Notes: generated by a model not told the origin, from the letters alone. DNA of 9,433 nucleotides from an uncultured Eubacteriales bacterium (GCA_900322165.1 ONYR01000352.1:1-9433), one strand, 5' to 3'; counted from the stretch's first letter, positions 1 through 7,745 are shown. Translations and numbers: made by a program.

Positions 1-558
1 AACTTCGGCTTCGAACTTGCTTACCTGAAAGGTACGGATGGCATCGTCGTTACCGGCAGCGGAACCAAGGTGAGCGAAAAGATCACAGGTACCTTTGTCA
101 TCAGTCAGTCCTATCAGGGTGTCAAGTATGATATGCTGAACGTCACGACGGACAAGCTCGACTGGGCACAGGCGCGCAAGGGCTATTTCAGCGGCAAGAT
201 CACGATCAGCCCGACCATGAGCCTGCTGAATATGGCCGGAAGCGAATTGGGCAGCCTTGCCACCGAGCTTAGCAAATTCGCGCTGAGTATTGAGGGCACA
301 ACGTCCTCCTCGAAGATGGATCTGACGCTCAGCCTTCTGAGTAACGGAAAGAGCTTCGCGAGCGGCACGGTTTCGATGACCTACAAGAAGGGAACGAAAG
401 TCGCATCGCCGAGCAACGTGCTGACCACGCAGGAGTACGGCACGCAGGCGCAGAGTTCGCTCCCGACGTTTATCCAGACGCTGCAGAACAAGCTGCAGTC
501 ATCGGGCGTTCCGAAGGAGTACATCGACCAGCTGAGTTATATGATCTACGGACATTGA
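1..558 (+). CDS. C-terminal part of an unrecognised beta-rich protein (5' truncated by window)
   Basis: The reading frame is open from base 1 and ends at TGA 556-558, giving 185 visible residues; the true start lies upstream. A GTG at position 70 could be read as a start but has no convincing ribosome binding site, so it is taken as an internal Val codon. The visible part is rich in Ser, Thr and Gly with alternating hydrophobic residues (for example GTFVISQSYQG and YFSGKITISPT), which suggests beta-sheet. It ends in a short helix-prone tail (LPTFIQTLQNKLQSSG). There is no membrane segment or known catalytic motif in this piece. The stop lies only 10 nt before the ATP-binding gene, so it is probably the upstream member of the same operon and may be a surface or accessory protein of the exporter. 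I do not recognise the family, and that role is inferred from position only. Confidence 0.75.
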   Translation, partial: NFGFELAYLKGTDGIVVTGSGTKVSEKITGTFVISQSYQGVKYDMLNVTTDKLDWAQARKGYFSGKITISPTMSLLNMAGSELGSLATELSKFALSIEGTTSSSKMDLTLSLLSNGKSFASGTVSMTYKKGTKVASPSNVLTTQEYGTQAQSSLPTFIQTLQNKLQSSGVPKEYIDQLSYMIYGH

Positions 559-568
559 TGGAGTTAGC

Positions 569-1246
569 ATGATTGAAGTTCATGATATTTGGAAAGCCTA
601 CGGACGGAAAAGGGTGCTCGAAGGGGCATCCTTTTCTGCTATCGATGGGGAATGTGTCGCGATCCTTGGCGGAAACGGCAGCGGAAAATCCACGCTGCTT
701 TCGATCATGGCCGGGGTGCAGAAGGCGGATCAGGGCGCGTTTGTCGTAAACGGAGTCGAGGTGCTTGGAAACGACGAGGCCAGAAGGTCGATGGTCGGCT
801 ACGTACCGCAGGGAACGCCTTTGATCGAGGAGCTGACGGCGCGTGATAATCTGCGTCTTTGGTATTCGAAGGAACAGATGGAGCGCGAGCTTTCCGGGGG
901 AAATCTCTCGATGCTGGGGATCGGCGAGTTTTTGAAAACGCCGGTCAAAGCGCTTTCGGGCGGCATGAAAAAACGGCTGTCGCTCGCCTGCAGCATCACC
1001 GGCGATCCGCAGATCCTCCTGCTTGATGAGGCCTGCGCATCGCTCGATCTGGTGGGCAAGGAACAGCTGCTTGAGTATTTTCAGCGGCACAAAGCCAGGG
1101 GCGGCATCATTGTCATGGCCACGCACGATACGCAGGAGCTGTCGATCTGCGACCGGTTCTACATGATCCGTGACCATCATCTCGAACCGTACTTCTACAA
1201 CGAAGATCCGCGGCAGCTTGCAAAGGATCTGGAGATGGCAAAATGA
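569..1246 (+). CDS. ABC transporter ATP-binding protein (ABC-2 exporter type)
   Basis: This 225-residue cytoplasmic nucleotide-binding subunit should power the two permeases encoded directly downstream. All ABC ATPase motifs are present in order: Walker A GGNGSGKST at residues 34-42, Q-loop Gln81 (YVPQG), signature LSGGM at 129-133, Walker B ILLLDE at 149-154 with catalytic Glu154, D-loop SLD at 158-160, and switch His186 (ATHD). One small departure is ACASLD after the Walker B Glu, where many relatives have Pro-Thr/Phe. The length is typical of a single-domain export ATPase. A GGAG at 560-563 lies 5 nt before the ATG, supporting this start. The stop overlaps the next start in an ATGA (1243-1246), which implies translational coupling. 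The family is clear. The substrate is unknown: lipid, peptide or drug export are all possible for this class. Confidence 0.95.
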   Translation: MIEVHDIWKAYGRKRVLEGASFSAIDGECVAILGGNGSGKSTLLSIMAGVQKADQGAFVVNGVEVLGNDEARRSMVGYVPQGTPLIEELTARDNLRLWYSKEQMERELSGGNLSMLGIGEFLKTPVKALSGGMKKRLSLACSITGDPQILLLDEACASLDLVGKEQLLEYFQRHKARGGIIVMATHDTQELSICDRFYMIRDHHLEPYFYNEDPRQLAKDLEMAK

Positions 1247-2511
1247 ACGGACGTGGCAGATGGAAATACGCGCTGCTTCAGATGAAGCGCGGCGTTAAGG
1301 TGATGCCGCGGATCCTCGGAATGACGCTGGTTCTCGGGCTGTTGATCTCGCTGTTCGGATGGCAGATGATCAAAAGCCGCATGTCCGATGAAGGAAACTC
1401 CCGGGTAAAGATCGGAGTCGTCGGCGATGTTGAATCTCAGCTATATCTGCGGATGGGGCTTTACTACCTCCAGAACCTGGATGAATCGCAGTTTTCGATG
1501 GAGTTCATCCAGATGACCGAGGAGGAGGCGCAGGAGGCGCTGATGGGCGCAAAGCTGCAGGCCTATGTGGTGATCCCGGACGGCTTTGAGGAAGCGGTCG
1601 GGTCCTACGCGGATGACAAACCGCTTCGGTATGTCGCGACAGAGGGAGCGGTTGGTATCGGCTCGGTCCTGTCCGGCGAGATCGCGGATGCGGTCTCCAC
1701 GCTTTTGAGCGAGTCGCAGAATTCTATCTACGGTATGCAGACCTATCTTCGGGAGCGGACGGACCTCTCGGAATATGAACTCGCACTGCTCGGAGATGAG
1801 ATGATCGTTAGGTATGCGCAGATGGCTGCGGCACGAGAAGAACTTTTTGAGATCGAACTGATCGGAAAAAAGGATGAGCTGTCGATCATCGGATACTTTA
1901 TCGCAGCGGCGATCGTATTGTTTTTGATGATGTGGGGCGTTTGCGCCTGCCCGCTTTACGCGGAAGCCAAAAACAGTGCCGGGGCAGGAGCGCTGGAGAG
2001 CCTTCTGACCGCGCGCGGGATCCGGCCGATATGGCAGGTGCTGGGAGAGACGGCCGGCTATCTGACGGTGACGTTTCTTTCGGTGCTTCTGGTATGGGTC
2101 GTGCTCTTTGCTGTAGTCCGCGTGGCGGGCTTTGATCTGAGAGAGCTCGGCATGTGGAATGACCTGGATTTTCTGAAGATCTTTCTTGCAATGATCCCGA
2201 TGATGCTGATGTTCGCCTCGCTCCAGTTTTTGATCATCGAGGCGTCGGGACAGCTTTTCGGCAGCATGCTTGCGATCCTTTTAGGCACCGTGCTGCTGGG
2301 GTATCTCGGCGGGTGCTTTTATCCGATCAGCTACTTCCCGGTTTTTATGCAGAACATCGCCCCGTGGATGCCTTCCGGAGCGGCGAGAGAGTATTTCGGC
2401 GAGTGCATGCTCGGACGCTTTGACGTCCGCGGGTTCGTGTACATGATGGCCGTCTTTATGCTCGCGACGCTTGTGTCCATCCTGCTTCGAAGAAAGAAGG
2501 TGGGCGCATGA
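1243..2511 (+). CDS. ABC-2 type transporter permease, first of a pair
   Basis: This 422-residue integral membrane protein has the ABC2_membrane_3-like plan. There is an N-terminal membrane segment near residues 24-40, a large extracytoplasmic domain of about 170 residues (45-214), then five hydrophobic segments near 215-236, 271-293, 311-332, 340-365 and 397-415, ending with a basic cytoplasmic tail (RRKK). The segment AEAKNSAGAGALESLLTARG after the second membrane helix is the usual cytoplasmic loop thought to contact the ATPase. The start overlaps the ATPase stop (ATGA) and the end overlaps the next permease start (ATGA 2508-2511), so the three genes are translationally coupled. With the second permease it probably forms a heterodimeric export channel. 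The substrate cannot be told from the sequence. Confidence 0.9.
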   Translation: MNGRGRWKYALLQMKRGVKVMPRILGMTLVLGLLISLFGWQMIKSRMSDEGNSRVKIGVVGDVESQLYLRMGLYYLQNLDESQFSMEFIQMTEEEAQEALMGAKLQAYVVIPDGFEEAVGSYADDKPLRYVATEGAVGIGSVLSGEIADAVSTLLSESQNSIYGMQTYLRERTDLSEYELALLGDEMIVRYAQMAAAREELFEIELIGKKDELSIIGYFIAAAIVLFLMMWGVCACPLYAEAKNSAGAGALESLLTARGIRPIWQVLGETAGYLTVTFLSVLLVWVVLFAVVRVAGFDLRELGMWNDLDFLKIFLAMIPMMLMFASLQFLIIEASGQLFGSMLAILLGTVLLGYLGGCFYPISYFPVFMQNIAPWMPSGAAREYFGECMLGRFDVRGFVYMMAVFMLATLVSILLRRKKVGA

Positions 2512-3677
2512 TCTGGTTTTGGATGATGGTAAAACGGCTTTTCAAAAAGCCGGTGTTTTGGGTGATCCTGCTGCTGATCCCGGCCTTCTCCTTGCTGATG
2601 CGCTGGATGTCGGGTCTCGATCGCGGATGGCTCGTTGTCGCGGTGACCGGCGAAGGGGACGGCAAGGCGTATGCCGAGGAGATCGCGGAGGAGTTCAGCT
2701 CGTCTGCGAAAACGGTGCGCATCATTCGGTGCGCGAACGCAGAGGAAGCGGTCCGCCTCGTGGAGAATGTGGAAGCGGACGCGGCCTGGATCTTCCTTGA
2801 CGGGACTGCAGAGCGGATCGCGGAAAATGCGGACAGGACGGACGCAAAAGTGCCCGTCGTGCGCATTGTCGAGCGTGTGGACAATGTGTTTATGAAGCTT
2901 TCGCGTGAAAAACTGTTCGCAGCGCTCTACGGTGATCTTTCCTACGCGGACTATTTGAACTTTATGCTGGAGAAGGTGGAGGAATTCGGCGTGGAAGGAG
3001 AGGTGAGTGAGGAGGAGCTGCAGGCTTATCACAGCCTGAATGCCTCGGACGGATCGATCCTGGTGCTGTCGATGATCGGGGAAAAGGAAGACGGGCAGGG
3101 AAGCGGCCGAAGTGTCATGCCGAATACAGACTACCTTCTTGCCCCGACCCGAGGGCTTCTGACAAGCCTTGTCATGCTCGCGGGATTGATCGCGGCGATC
3201 TTGTACCAGAGAGATGAAGAAGCCGGTGCCCATACCTGGCTTCCGAGAAGGAAAAAAGTCTGGGTTCAGCTTAGCTGCTATCTCTCGGCGATGCTGCCGA
3301 TGCTCCTTCTGCTGCTGCCTTCGCTGTATGTCGGCAGGGTCTGGACCGGACTGGGCCACGAGGCTGCCTGCGCGCTGTTTCTGCTCGTGGCGGGCGTGGT
3401 GTTTGTCGATGTGGTGAGGCTTATCGTAAAGGATGAGAAGCGGCTTTCGGTACTGCTGCCGATGCTGTTTTTAGGACTGATCTTTTTCTGCCCGGTCTTC
3501 CTCAATATGAAGATGTTTCGGCCACTTCACTACCTGTTCCCGCCGTTCTATTACCTGCACGGAATCTTCAACCGCATCTACCTGATGCGCGGGCTGATCT
3601 ATATTGCCGTGATGACAGTGGCGGACGTGCTGCTGCGCGTCGTTAGGGCGCGCTGGGGCAGAGGCCTTTCGGAATAA
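2508..3677 (+). CDS. ABC-2 type transporter permease, second of a pair
   Basis: This 389-residue membrane protein has the same architecture as the preceding permease but little obvious sequence identity to it. It has an N-terminal membrane helix near residues 16-34, an extracytoplasmic domain of about 180 residues (35-213), and five hydrophobic segments near 215-233, 251-274, 285-306, 313-333 and 361-379. The external domain begins with WLVVAVTGEG, a beta strand similar in position to VKIGVVGDVE in the first permease, so the two external domains probably share a fold. It is the last gene of the operon: the TAA at 3675-3677 is followed within 50 nt by a strong terminator. It is most likely the partner half of a heterodimeric exporter. 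The alternative, two independent homodimers, is less likely given one ATPase gene. Confidence 0.88.
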   Translation: MIWFWMMVKRLFKKPVFWVILLLIPAFSLLMRWMSGLDRGWLVVAVTGEGDGKAYAEEIAEEFSSSAKTVRIIRCANAEEAVRLVENVEADAAWIFLDGTAERIAENADRTDAKVPVVRIVERVDNVFMKLSREKLFAALYGDLSYADYLNFMLEKVEEFGVEGEVSEEELQAYHSLNASDGSILVLSMIGEKEDGQGSGRSVMPNTDYLLAPTRGLLTSLVMLAGLIAAILYQRDEEAGAHTWLPRRKKVWVQLSCYLSAMLPMLLLLLPSLYVGRVWTGLGHEAACALFLLVAGVVFVDVVRLIVKDEKRLSVLLPMLFLGLIFFCPVFLNMKMFRPLHYLFPPFYYLHGIFNRIYLMRGLIYIAVMTVADVLLRVVRARWGRGLSE

Positions 3678-3723
3678 ACCACGGGGAAAACAAATAAAGT
3701 GCGGATCAAAAGACTAACATAAG

Positions 3724-3758
3724 AAAAGACGCTGAGTGCTTGACTTAGCGTCTTTTTT
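3724..3758. terminator. Bidirectional rho-independent terminator
   Basis: Arms 3724-3737 (AAAAGACGCTGAGT) and 3743-3756 (ACTTAGCGTCTTTT) pair over 14 bp with one G-U and a 5-nt loop. On the + strand the stem runs into six T residues (3753-3758). On the - strand it runs into TTTTCTT. It ends the ABC operon and the convergent AraC-family gene, whose TAA stop (3745-3747) lies inside the second arm. Confidence 0.92.
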
Positions 3759-4791
3759 CGCGGAAAGCGGAGGGCGTAAGCCCGTAAACGGACTTGAAGA
3801 GACGGTAGAAAAAGCTGCGGTTTTCGTAGCCGACCTCGCGGGCGATCTCCTCGATGCTGCGGTCGGTGTAGAGAAGCAGGTGCTCAGCCCGCAGCAGTCG
3901 TTGGTGCTGCACGTAGGAGAGATAGGTGGAGCCGGTTTTCTGCCGGAAGAGGCGGTTGAAATAGTCCGCCTGAAAATGAAAGACACGGGAGAGCTCTTCG
4001 AGACTTACCGTGCTGAGGTGCGTGTCGATGTAGTTGGTGACATCATCAAAGAGCAGGTTCTGCATGAGCTTTTTCTGAGCGCGGGAAAGGGAGAGCTCAT
4101 ATTCCGTGCCGAGCAGGTGGAAAATGCGAAGCAGCAGTCCGCGCTGCAGGTAAGCCGTTCCGACGCCTCCGCTTACAAGTTCAAAAACGAGCGAGGCGAG
4201 CAGCGGCTGCATTTTCTCATCGGCTCCTTCGCGCGGGATAAACTGCAGGTATTGCTGCAGATCCTTTTGCTTTTTCAGTGCGGAGCGAAGAAAGGCGATG
4301 ATGTTCTGGTGGGTGATGTTTTCATCGAGCAGTTCATAAAACTGTTCCTTGGCGATCCCGAAAAAGATGACGGTCGCTTCCTGATCGATCAGGCAGTCCT
4401 GATGGGCGCAGTTCATGTCGATGAGGCAGAAATCACCGCGGTGAAAGACGCACTCGCGGCCCAGGATGATCTGCTTCAGCTCGCCCTGAGCGACAAAGCC
4501 GAGTTCGATGTAATCGTGTACATGAAGCTGGGTCTTTGTACCGTCGCTGAAGGGATAATGGTAGACAAAGGAAATCGGAAACGGATACACACCGGCATGA
4601 AGCGTGCCGGCACCGTCAAAATGCCAGATCGTGGCCGCGATCGGATGATCCAGGAGCGGCGGGTAGGTCTTGATCTCCAGCACGGAGCCTTCATGCTCGG
4701 GACAGATCAGATGTTCAGCGAGCGGGCTGTTTGGCGAAAGCGCGGGAATCGAGGAATTGGTTGCCTCAAGGCACAGCGAAAGTAAGTCCAT
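3745..4791 (-). CDS. AraC-family transcriptional regulator with N-terminal cupin-like sensor
   Basis: This is a 348-residue DNA-binding regulator. The N-terminal half holds a cupin-like ligand-binding region (about residues 88-145), recognisable from HVHDYIEL at 90-97, the following FHRGDFCLID strand pair and NCAHQ. The C-terminal 100 residues are a classic double helix-turn-helix AraC domain. The first HTH is near 263-283 (SLEELSRVFHFQADYFNRLF). The second is near 312-333 and carries the family signature from SIEEIAREVGYENRSFFYRLF to GLTPSAFR. A GGGAGG at 4798-4803 (read on the minus strand) sits 6 nt before the ATG, fixing the start. It is transcribed away from xfp, so regulation of xfp and of itself is plausible; family members with this layout commonly sense carbohydrates. 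The ligand is unknown and regulation of xfp is inferred from position only. Confidence 0.95.
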   Translation of the reverse strand: MDLLSLCLEATNSSIPALSPNSPLAEHLICPEHEGSVLEIKTYPPLLDHPIAATIWHFDGAGTLHAGVYPFPISFVYHYPFSDGTKTQLHVHDYIELGFVAQGELKQIILGRECVFHRGDFCLIDMNCAHQDCLIDQEATVIFFGIAKEQFYELLDENITHQNIIAFLRSALKKQKDLQQYLQFIPREGADEKMQPLLASLVFELVSGGVGTAYLQRGLLLRIFHLLGTEYELSLSRAQKKLMQNLLFDDVTNYIDTHLSTVSLEELSRVFHFQADYFNRLFRQKTGSTYLSYVQHQRLLRAEHLLLYTDRSIEEIAREVGYENRSFFYRLFKSVYGLTPSAFREKRR

Positions 4792-4820
4792 GGGAAACCT
4801 CCCAAGAAAAAATCGCTATC

Positions 4821-4850
4821 ATTATAACACAAAAGTCGTTTTTGGTTACA
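4821..4850 (-). promoter_or_regulatory. Promoter of the AraC-family gene (extended -10)
   Basis: Read on the minus strand, 4821-4826 is a perfect TATAAT, preceded by TG one base upstream (TGTTATAAT), an extended -10 motif. The -35 is weak: TGTAAC at 4845-4850 with an 18-nt spacer is the best fit. Transcription would start about 25 nt before the ATG, leaving a short leader carrying the GGGAGG ribosome binding site. Confidence 0.7.
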
Positions 4851-4858
4851 CGTTTTTG
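4837..4858 (+). promoter_or_regulatory. Direct repeat CGTTTTTG x2, candidate regulator site
   Basis: The octamer CGTTTTTG occurs at 4837-4844 and 4851-4858, a 14-nt offset. It overlaps the weak -35 region of the AraC-family promoter and lies about 20 nt upstream of the xfp -35. AraC-type proteins often bind tandem direct half-sites, so this could be the operator for self-control and xfp activation. T-richness makes chance recurrence possible. Confidence 0.35.
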
Positions 4859-4878
4859 TCTGCGGTCGAGGAAGAATA

Positions 4879-4907
4879 TTCACAGGGGGGAGCGGAGACT
4901 ATATAAT
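4879..4907 (+). promoter_or_regulatory. xfp promoter, sigma-A type
   Basis: The -35 TTCACA (4879-4884) matches TTGACA at five of six bases, and the -10 TATAAT (4902-4907) is perfect; the spacer is exactly 17 nt. Transcription is expected near 4914, giving a leader of about 80 nt before the xfp ATG. Near-consensus strength fits a highly expressed central carbon enzyme. Confidence 0.8.
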
Positions 4908-4982
4908 CGAGCTGATTCTCTGGCTTGTAAGTAAGGATCGTCAAATGCAGGAATAAAAAAGAATCGTTAGGATGAGAATCGG

Positions 4983-4988
4983 AAAGGA
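4983..4988 (+). promoter_or_regulatory. Ribosome binding site that decides the xfp start
   Basis: AAAGGA lies 7 nt before the ATG at 4996. An in-frame ATG at 4972 has only an AGG directly abutting it, too close for a working site, so the 4996 start is preferred. This removes eight N-terminal residues relative to the longest open frame. Confidence 0.75.
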
Positions 4989-4995
4989 AAACTCA

Positions 4996-7374
4996 ATGAG
5001 CGAAATCAAGGTGTCGGCACCGGTCTCGACGGAGTATCTCGAAAAAATGAACGCGTACTGGCGTGCCACCAACTATCTGGCGGCGGCACAGCTGTACCTT
5101 TTGGACAATCCGCTGCTTCGCGAAGAGCTGAAGCCGGAGCATGTAAAGAAAAAGATCGTTGGTCACTGGGGCACCGTTCCCGGACAGAACTTTGTCTATG
5201 TTCATCTGAACCGTGTCATCAAGCAGTATGATCAGGACATGATCCTGATCTCCGGCCCCGGACACGGTGGCAACTTCTTTGTTGCCAACACGTACCTCGA
5301 GGGTAGCTACAGTGAGGTTTATCCGAACGTCAGCCAGGACATGGAAGGTCTGCAGCGTCTGTGCAAGCAGTTCTCTTTCCCCGGCGGCATCTCGTCCCAC
5401 GTCGCGCCGGAGACGCCCGGTTCGATCCATGAGGGCGGTGAGCTTGGCTATTCGATCATGCATGGCTGCGGTGCGATCTTTGACAACCCTGACCTGATCG
5501 CAGCGGTCGTGGTAGGCGATGGCGAGGCGGAAACCGGCCCGCTCGCGACCTCCTGGCAGTGCAACAAATTCATCAATCCGGCAGGCGACGGTGCGGTGCT
5601 CCCGATCCTTCACCTGAACGGCTTTAAGATTTCGAACCCCACGATCCTCGCCCGCATGAGCCATGAGGAGCTCGTGAACTATTTCCATGGTCTTGGCTGG
5701 GAGCCGTACTTTGTTGAAGGCGACGATCCGATGGAGATGCATCGCAAGATGGCGGATACGCTCGATGTCTGCATGGCTTCGATCCGTGCGATCCAGAAGG
5801 ATGCTCGCGAGAACGGCAACCTGAAGCGTCCGGTATGGCCGATGATCGTGCTGCGCACGCCCAAAGGATGGACCGGTCCGAAGTTTGTCGATGGCAAGAA
5901 GATCGAAGGTTCCTTCCAGGCTCACCAGGTTCCGGTCATGATGGACAAGCCGGAGCATATGCAGATCCTGAAGGATTGGCTGCTTTCCTATCATCCGGAA
6001 GAGCTCTTCGATGAGGAGGGCCGCCTGATCCCTGAACTGCGTGAACTCGCACCTGTAGGCGACCGCCGCATCGGTTCCAACCCGCACGCAAACGGTGGTA
6101 AGCTGCTGCGCGATCTTCGCATGCCCGACTTCCGTGACTACGCGGTCGACGTGCCGTTCCCAGGTTCCGTTGAAAAGCAGGATATGATCGAGCTTGGCGC
6201 GTTCATCCGTGACGTGTTTAAGCTGAACGAGAAGGCGAAGAACTTCCGTATCTTCGGGCCGGATGAGACGATGTCCAACCGCCTGAACCATGTTTTCGAA
6301 GAGGAGAACCGTGACTGGATGAGCGAGATCGATCCGGACACGGATCAGTTCGAGGCACCCGACGGACGCGTCATGGACGCAATGCTCTCCGAGCACATGT
6401 GTGAGGGCTGGCTGGAAGGCTACATCCTGACTGGCCGTCACGGTTTCTTTGCAAGTTATGAGGCATTTGCCCGCATCATCGACTCGATGGCTTCGCAGCA
6501 CGCGAAATGGCTGAAGGTCACCAATGCGCTGTCCTGGCGTCAGCCGATCGCGTCGCTCAACATCCTTCTGACCTCGGTCGTCTGGCAGCAGGACCACAAC
6601 GGTTTCACCCATCAGGATCCCGGCTTCCTCGATCACCTTTCCAACAAGAAGGCAGACGTGGTTCGCCTGTATCTGCCTCCGGATGCCAACTGCCTGCTTT
6701 CCACGATGGATCACTGCCTCAAGAGCAAGTGCTACATCAACGCGATCGTGGCCTCCAAGCATCCTCGTCCGCAGTGGCTGACGATGGATCAGGCCGTCAA
6801 GCATTGCACGCAGGGTATCGGTATCTGGCAGTGGGCTTCGACCGACAAAGGCGAAGAGCCGGATGTCGTCCTTGCCAGCTGCGGTGACACCCCGACCCTC
6901 GAAGCGCTCGCAGCGGTCGATATCCTCCACAAGGCAATGCCGGACGTCAAGATCCGCTTTGTCAACATCGTTGACCTGATGAAGCTCGAGTCCTCCGCAG
7001 ACCATCCGCACGGCCTTACGGACCTTGAATACGATATGATCTTCACGAAGGATAAGCCGATCATCTTTGCTTTCCACGGCTATCCGAAGCTGATCCACGA
7101 ACTCACCTACAGCCGCCACAACCGCAACATCAGCGTACACGGCTACCTCGAAGAGGGCACCATCACGACCCCGTTCGACATGCGCGTCCAGAACAAGATC
7201 GACCGCTTCAACCTTGTCATCGACATGGTCGACAGCATCGAATCCATCGGCAACAAGGGCGCCTTCCTGATCCAGGAAATGAAGGACAAGATCGTCGAAC
7301 ACAAAGCCTACATCCACGACGTCGGCGTCGACATGCCCGAAGTCGCGAACTGGAAGTGGACCGGACTGGAGTGA
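4996..7374 (+). CDS. xfp: Xylulose-5-phosphate/fructose-6-phosphate phosphoketolase
   Basis: This cytoplasmic thiamine-diphosphate enzyme cleaves xylulose 5-phosphate (and often fructose 6-phosphate) with inorganic phosphate. The products are acetyl phosphate plus glyceraldehyde 3-phosphate or erythrose 4-phosphate; this is the key step of the phosphoketolase (bifid) route. The 792-residue product is full length for the family (about 790-825). The three expected regions occur in order: an N-terminal domain to about residue 365, a middle domain near 375-550, and a C-terminal domain to the end. Recognised motifs are GHWGT (56-60), GPGHGG (87-92), SHVAPETPGSIHEGGELGY from 134, the diphosphate/metal motif GDGEAETGP (174-182), HLNGFKISNPTI from 206, RIFGPDETMSNRL from 418, EGWLEGYILTGRHG (470-483) with the cofactor-activating Glu region, and QDHNGFTHQDPG (532-543). 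No key residue is obviously missing. Whether it prefers one substrate or accepts both cannot be told here. It has its own near-consensus promoter and a strong downstream hairpin terminator. Confidence 0.97.
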   Translation: MSEIKVSAPVSTEYLEKMNAYWRATNYLAAAQLYLLDNPLLREELKPEHVKKKIVGHWGTVPGQNFVYVHLNRVIKQYDQDMILISGPGHGGNFFVANTYLEGSYSEVYPNVSQDMEGLQRLCKQFSFPGGISSHVAPETPGSIHEGGELGYSIMHGCGAIFDNPDLIAAVVVGDGEAETGPLATSWQCNKFINPAGDGAVLPILHLNGFKISNPTILARMSHEELVNYFHGLGWEPYFVEGDDPMEMHRKMADTLDVCMASIRAIQKDARENGNLKRPVWPMIVLRTPKGWTGPKFVDGKKIEGSFQAHQVPVMMDKPEHMQILKDWLLSYHPEELFDEEGRLIPELRELAPVGDRRIGSNPHANGGKLLRDLRMPDFRDYAVDVPFPGSVEKQDMIELGAFIRDVFKLNEKAKNFRIFGPDETMSNRLNHVFEEENRDWMSEIDPDTDQFEAPDGRVMDAMLSEHMCEGWLEGYILTGRHGFFASYEAFARIIDSMASQHAKWLKVTNALSWRQPIASLNILLTSVVWQQDHNGFTHQDPGFLDHLSNKKADVVRLYLPPDANCLLSTMDHCLKSKCYINAIVASKHPRPQWLTMDQAVKHCTQGIGIWQWASTDKGEEPDVVLASCGDTPTLEALAAVDILHKAMPDVKIRFVNIVDLMKLESSADHPHGLTDLEYDMIFTKDKPIIFAFHGYPKLIHELTYSRHNRNISVHGYLEEGTITTPFDMRVQNKIDRFNLVIDMVDSIESIGNKGAFLIQEMKDKIVEHKAYIHDVGVDMPEVANWKWTGLE

Positions 7375-7436
7375 GGGGAGTTGGGGTGACTCGGTAATCG
7401 CGCCGGGCCAGTAATTAGGTACTCAGTACGTCACTT

Positions 7437-7481
7437 AGTCAGCCTGTCAGAGCGAAATGCCTGTACAGGCTGACTTTTTTT
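7437..7481 (+). terminator. xfp terminator; first unit (U1) of the hairpin array
   Basis: Arms AGTCAGCCTGT (7437-7447) and ACAGGCTGACT (7465-7475) pair perfectly over 11 bp around a 17-nt loop, followed by seven T (7475-7481). It lies 62 nt after the xfp stop and is the natural terminator of that gene. Compared with later units it carries a paired T-A to C-G change, which keeps the stem intact. Confidence 0.8.
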
Positions 7482-7539
7482 ATGGGCAGTCAGCTTGAGA
7501 GAAAGAAATGCCCGTACAAGCTGACTAGTCGGGCTATTC

Positions 7540-7583
7540 AGTCAGCTTGAAAAGACATAACGCTTGTACAAGCTGACTTTTTT
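7540..7583 (+). terminator. Array unit U3, terminator-like hairpin (class B)
   Basis: 10-bp stem (7540-7549 with 7569-7578) followed by six T (7578-7583). It has the form of an intrinsic terminator on the + strand. The inner loop differs from other class B units and retains only a weak AAG/CTT pairing. Confidence 0.6.
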
Positions 7584-7642
7584 CGTGGCAAGTCAGCTTG
7601 AGAGAGAGAAATGCCCGTACAAGCTGACTAATCTAGTTACTC

Positions 7643-7687
7643 AGTCAGCTTGGAAAGGCGAGGCTTCTGTACAAGCTGAGTTTTTTT
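7643..7687 (+). terminator. Array unit U5, terminator-like hairpin (class B)
   Basis: Arms 7643-7652 and 7672-7681 pair with one mismatch (CAAGCTGAGT in the right arm), followed by seven T (7681-7687). A nested stem AGGC (7656-7659) with GCTT (7663-7666) is kept through a G-U pair. Confidence 0.55.
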
Positions 7688-7745
7688 GTGGCGAGTCAGC
7701 TTGAGAGAAAGAAGTGCCTGTACAAGCTGACTAATCTGGTTACCC

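Noticed and set aside
2331..3359. Minus-strand open frame opposite the permeases
   Set aside because: Composition is Arg/His/Pro-rich as typical for GC-rich shadow frames, it spans two well-supported genes and has no known domain.
3736..4785. Long open frame on the + strand opposite the AraC-family gene
   Set aside because: It begins in the terminator stem and has no ribosome binding site, whereas the minus-strand AraC protein is unmistakable.
4914..4980. GATTCTC (4914-4920) and GAGAATC (4974-4980) as a riboswitch-like leader stem
   Set aside because: Only 7 bp across more than 50 nt, with no known aptamer features, so it is likely chance.
4972..4995. Upstream ATG as xfp start
   Set aside because: The only purine-rich sequence abuts the ATG directly, while AAAGGA is well placed before the ATG at 4996; the extra residues are not part of the conserved family N-terminus.
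4993..7317. Very long open frame antisense to xfp
   Set aside because: It mirrors the codon bias of xfp, has no recognisable protein features, and xfp itself is certain. A shadow frame.
7386..7434. A degenerate unit 0 of the array, from GTGAC (7386-7390) and GTCAC (7430-7434), with the palindrome GTACTCAGTAC (7419-7429)
   Set aside because: The position fits the 51-nt rhythm, but the arms and loop do not align with the unit, so the match may be accidental.
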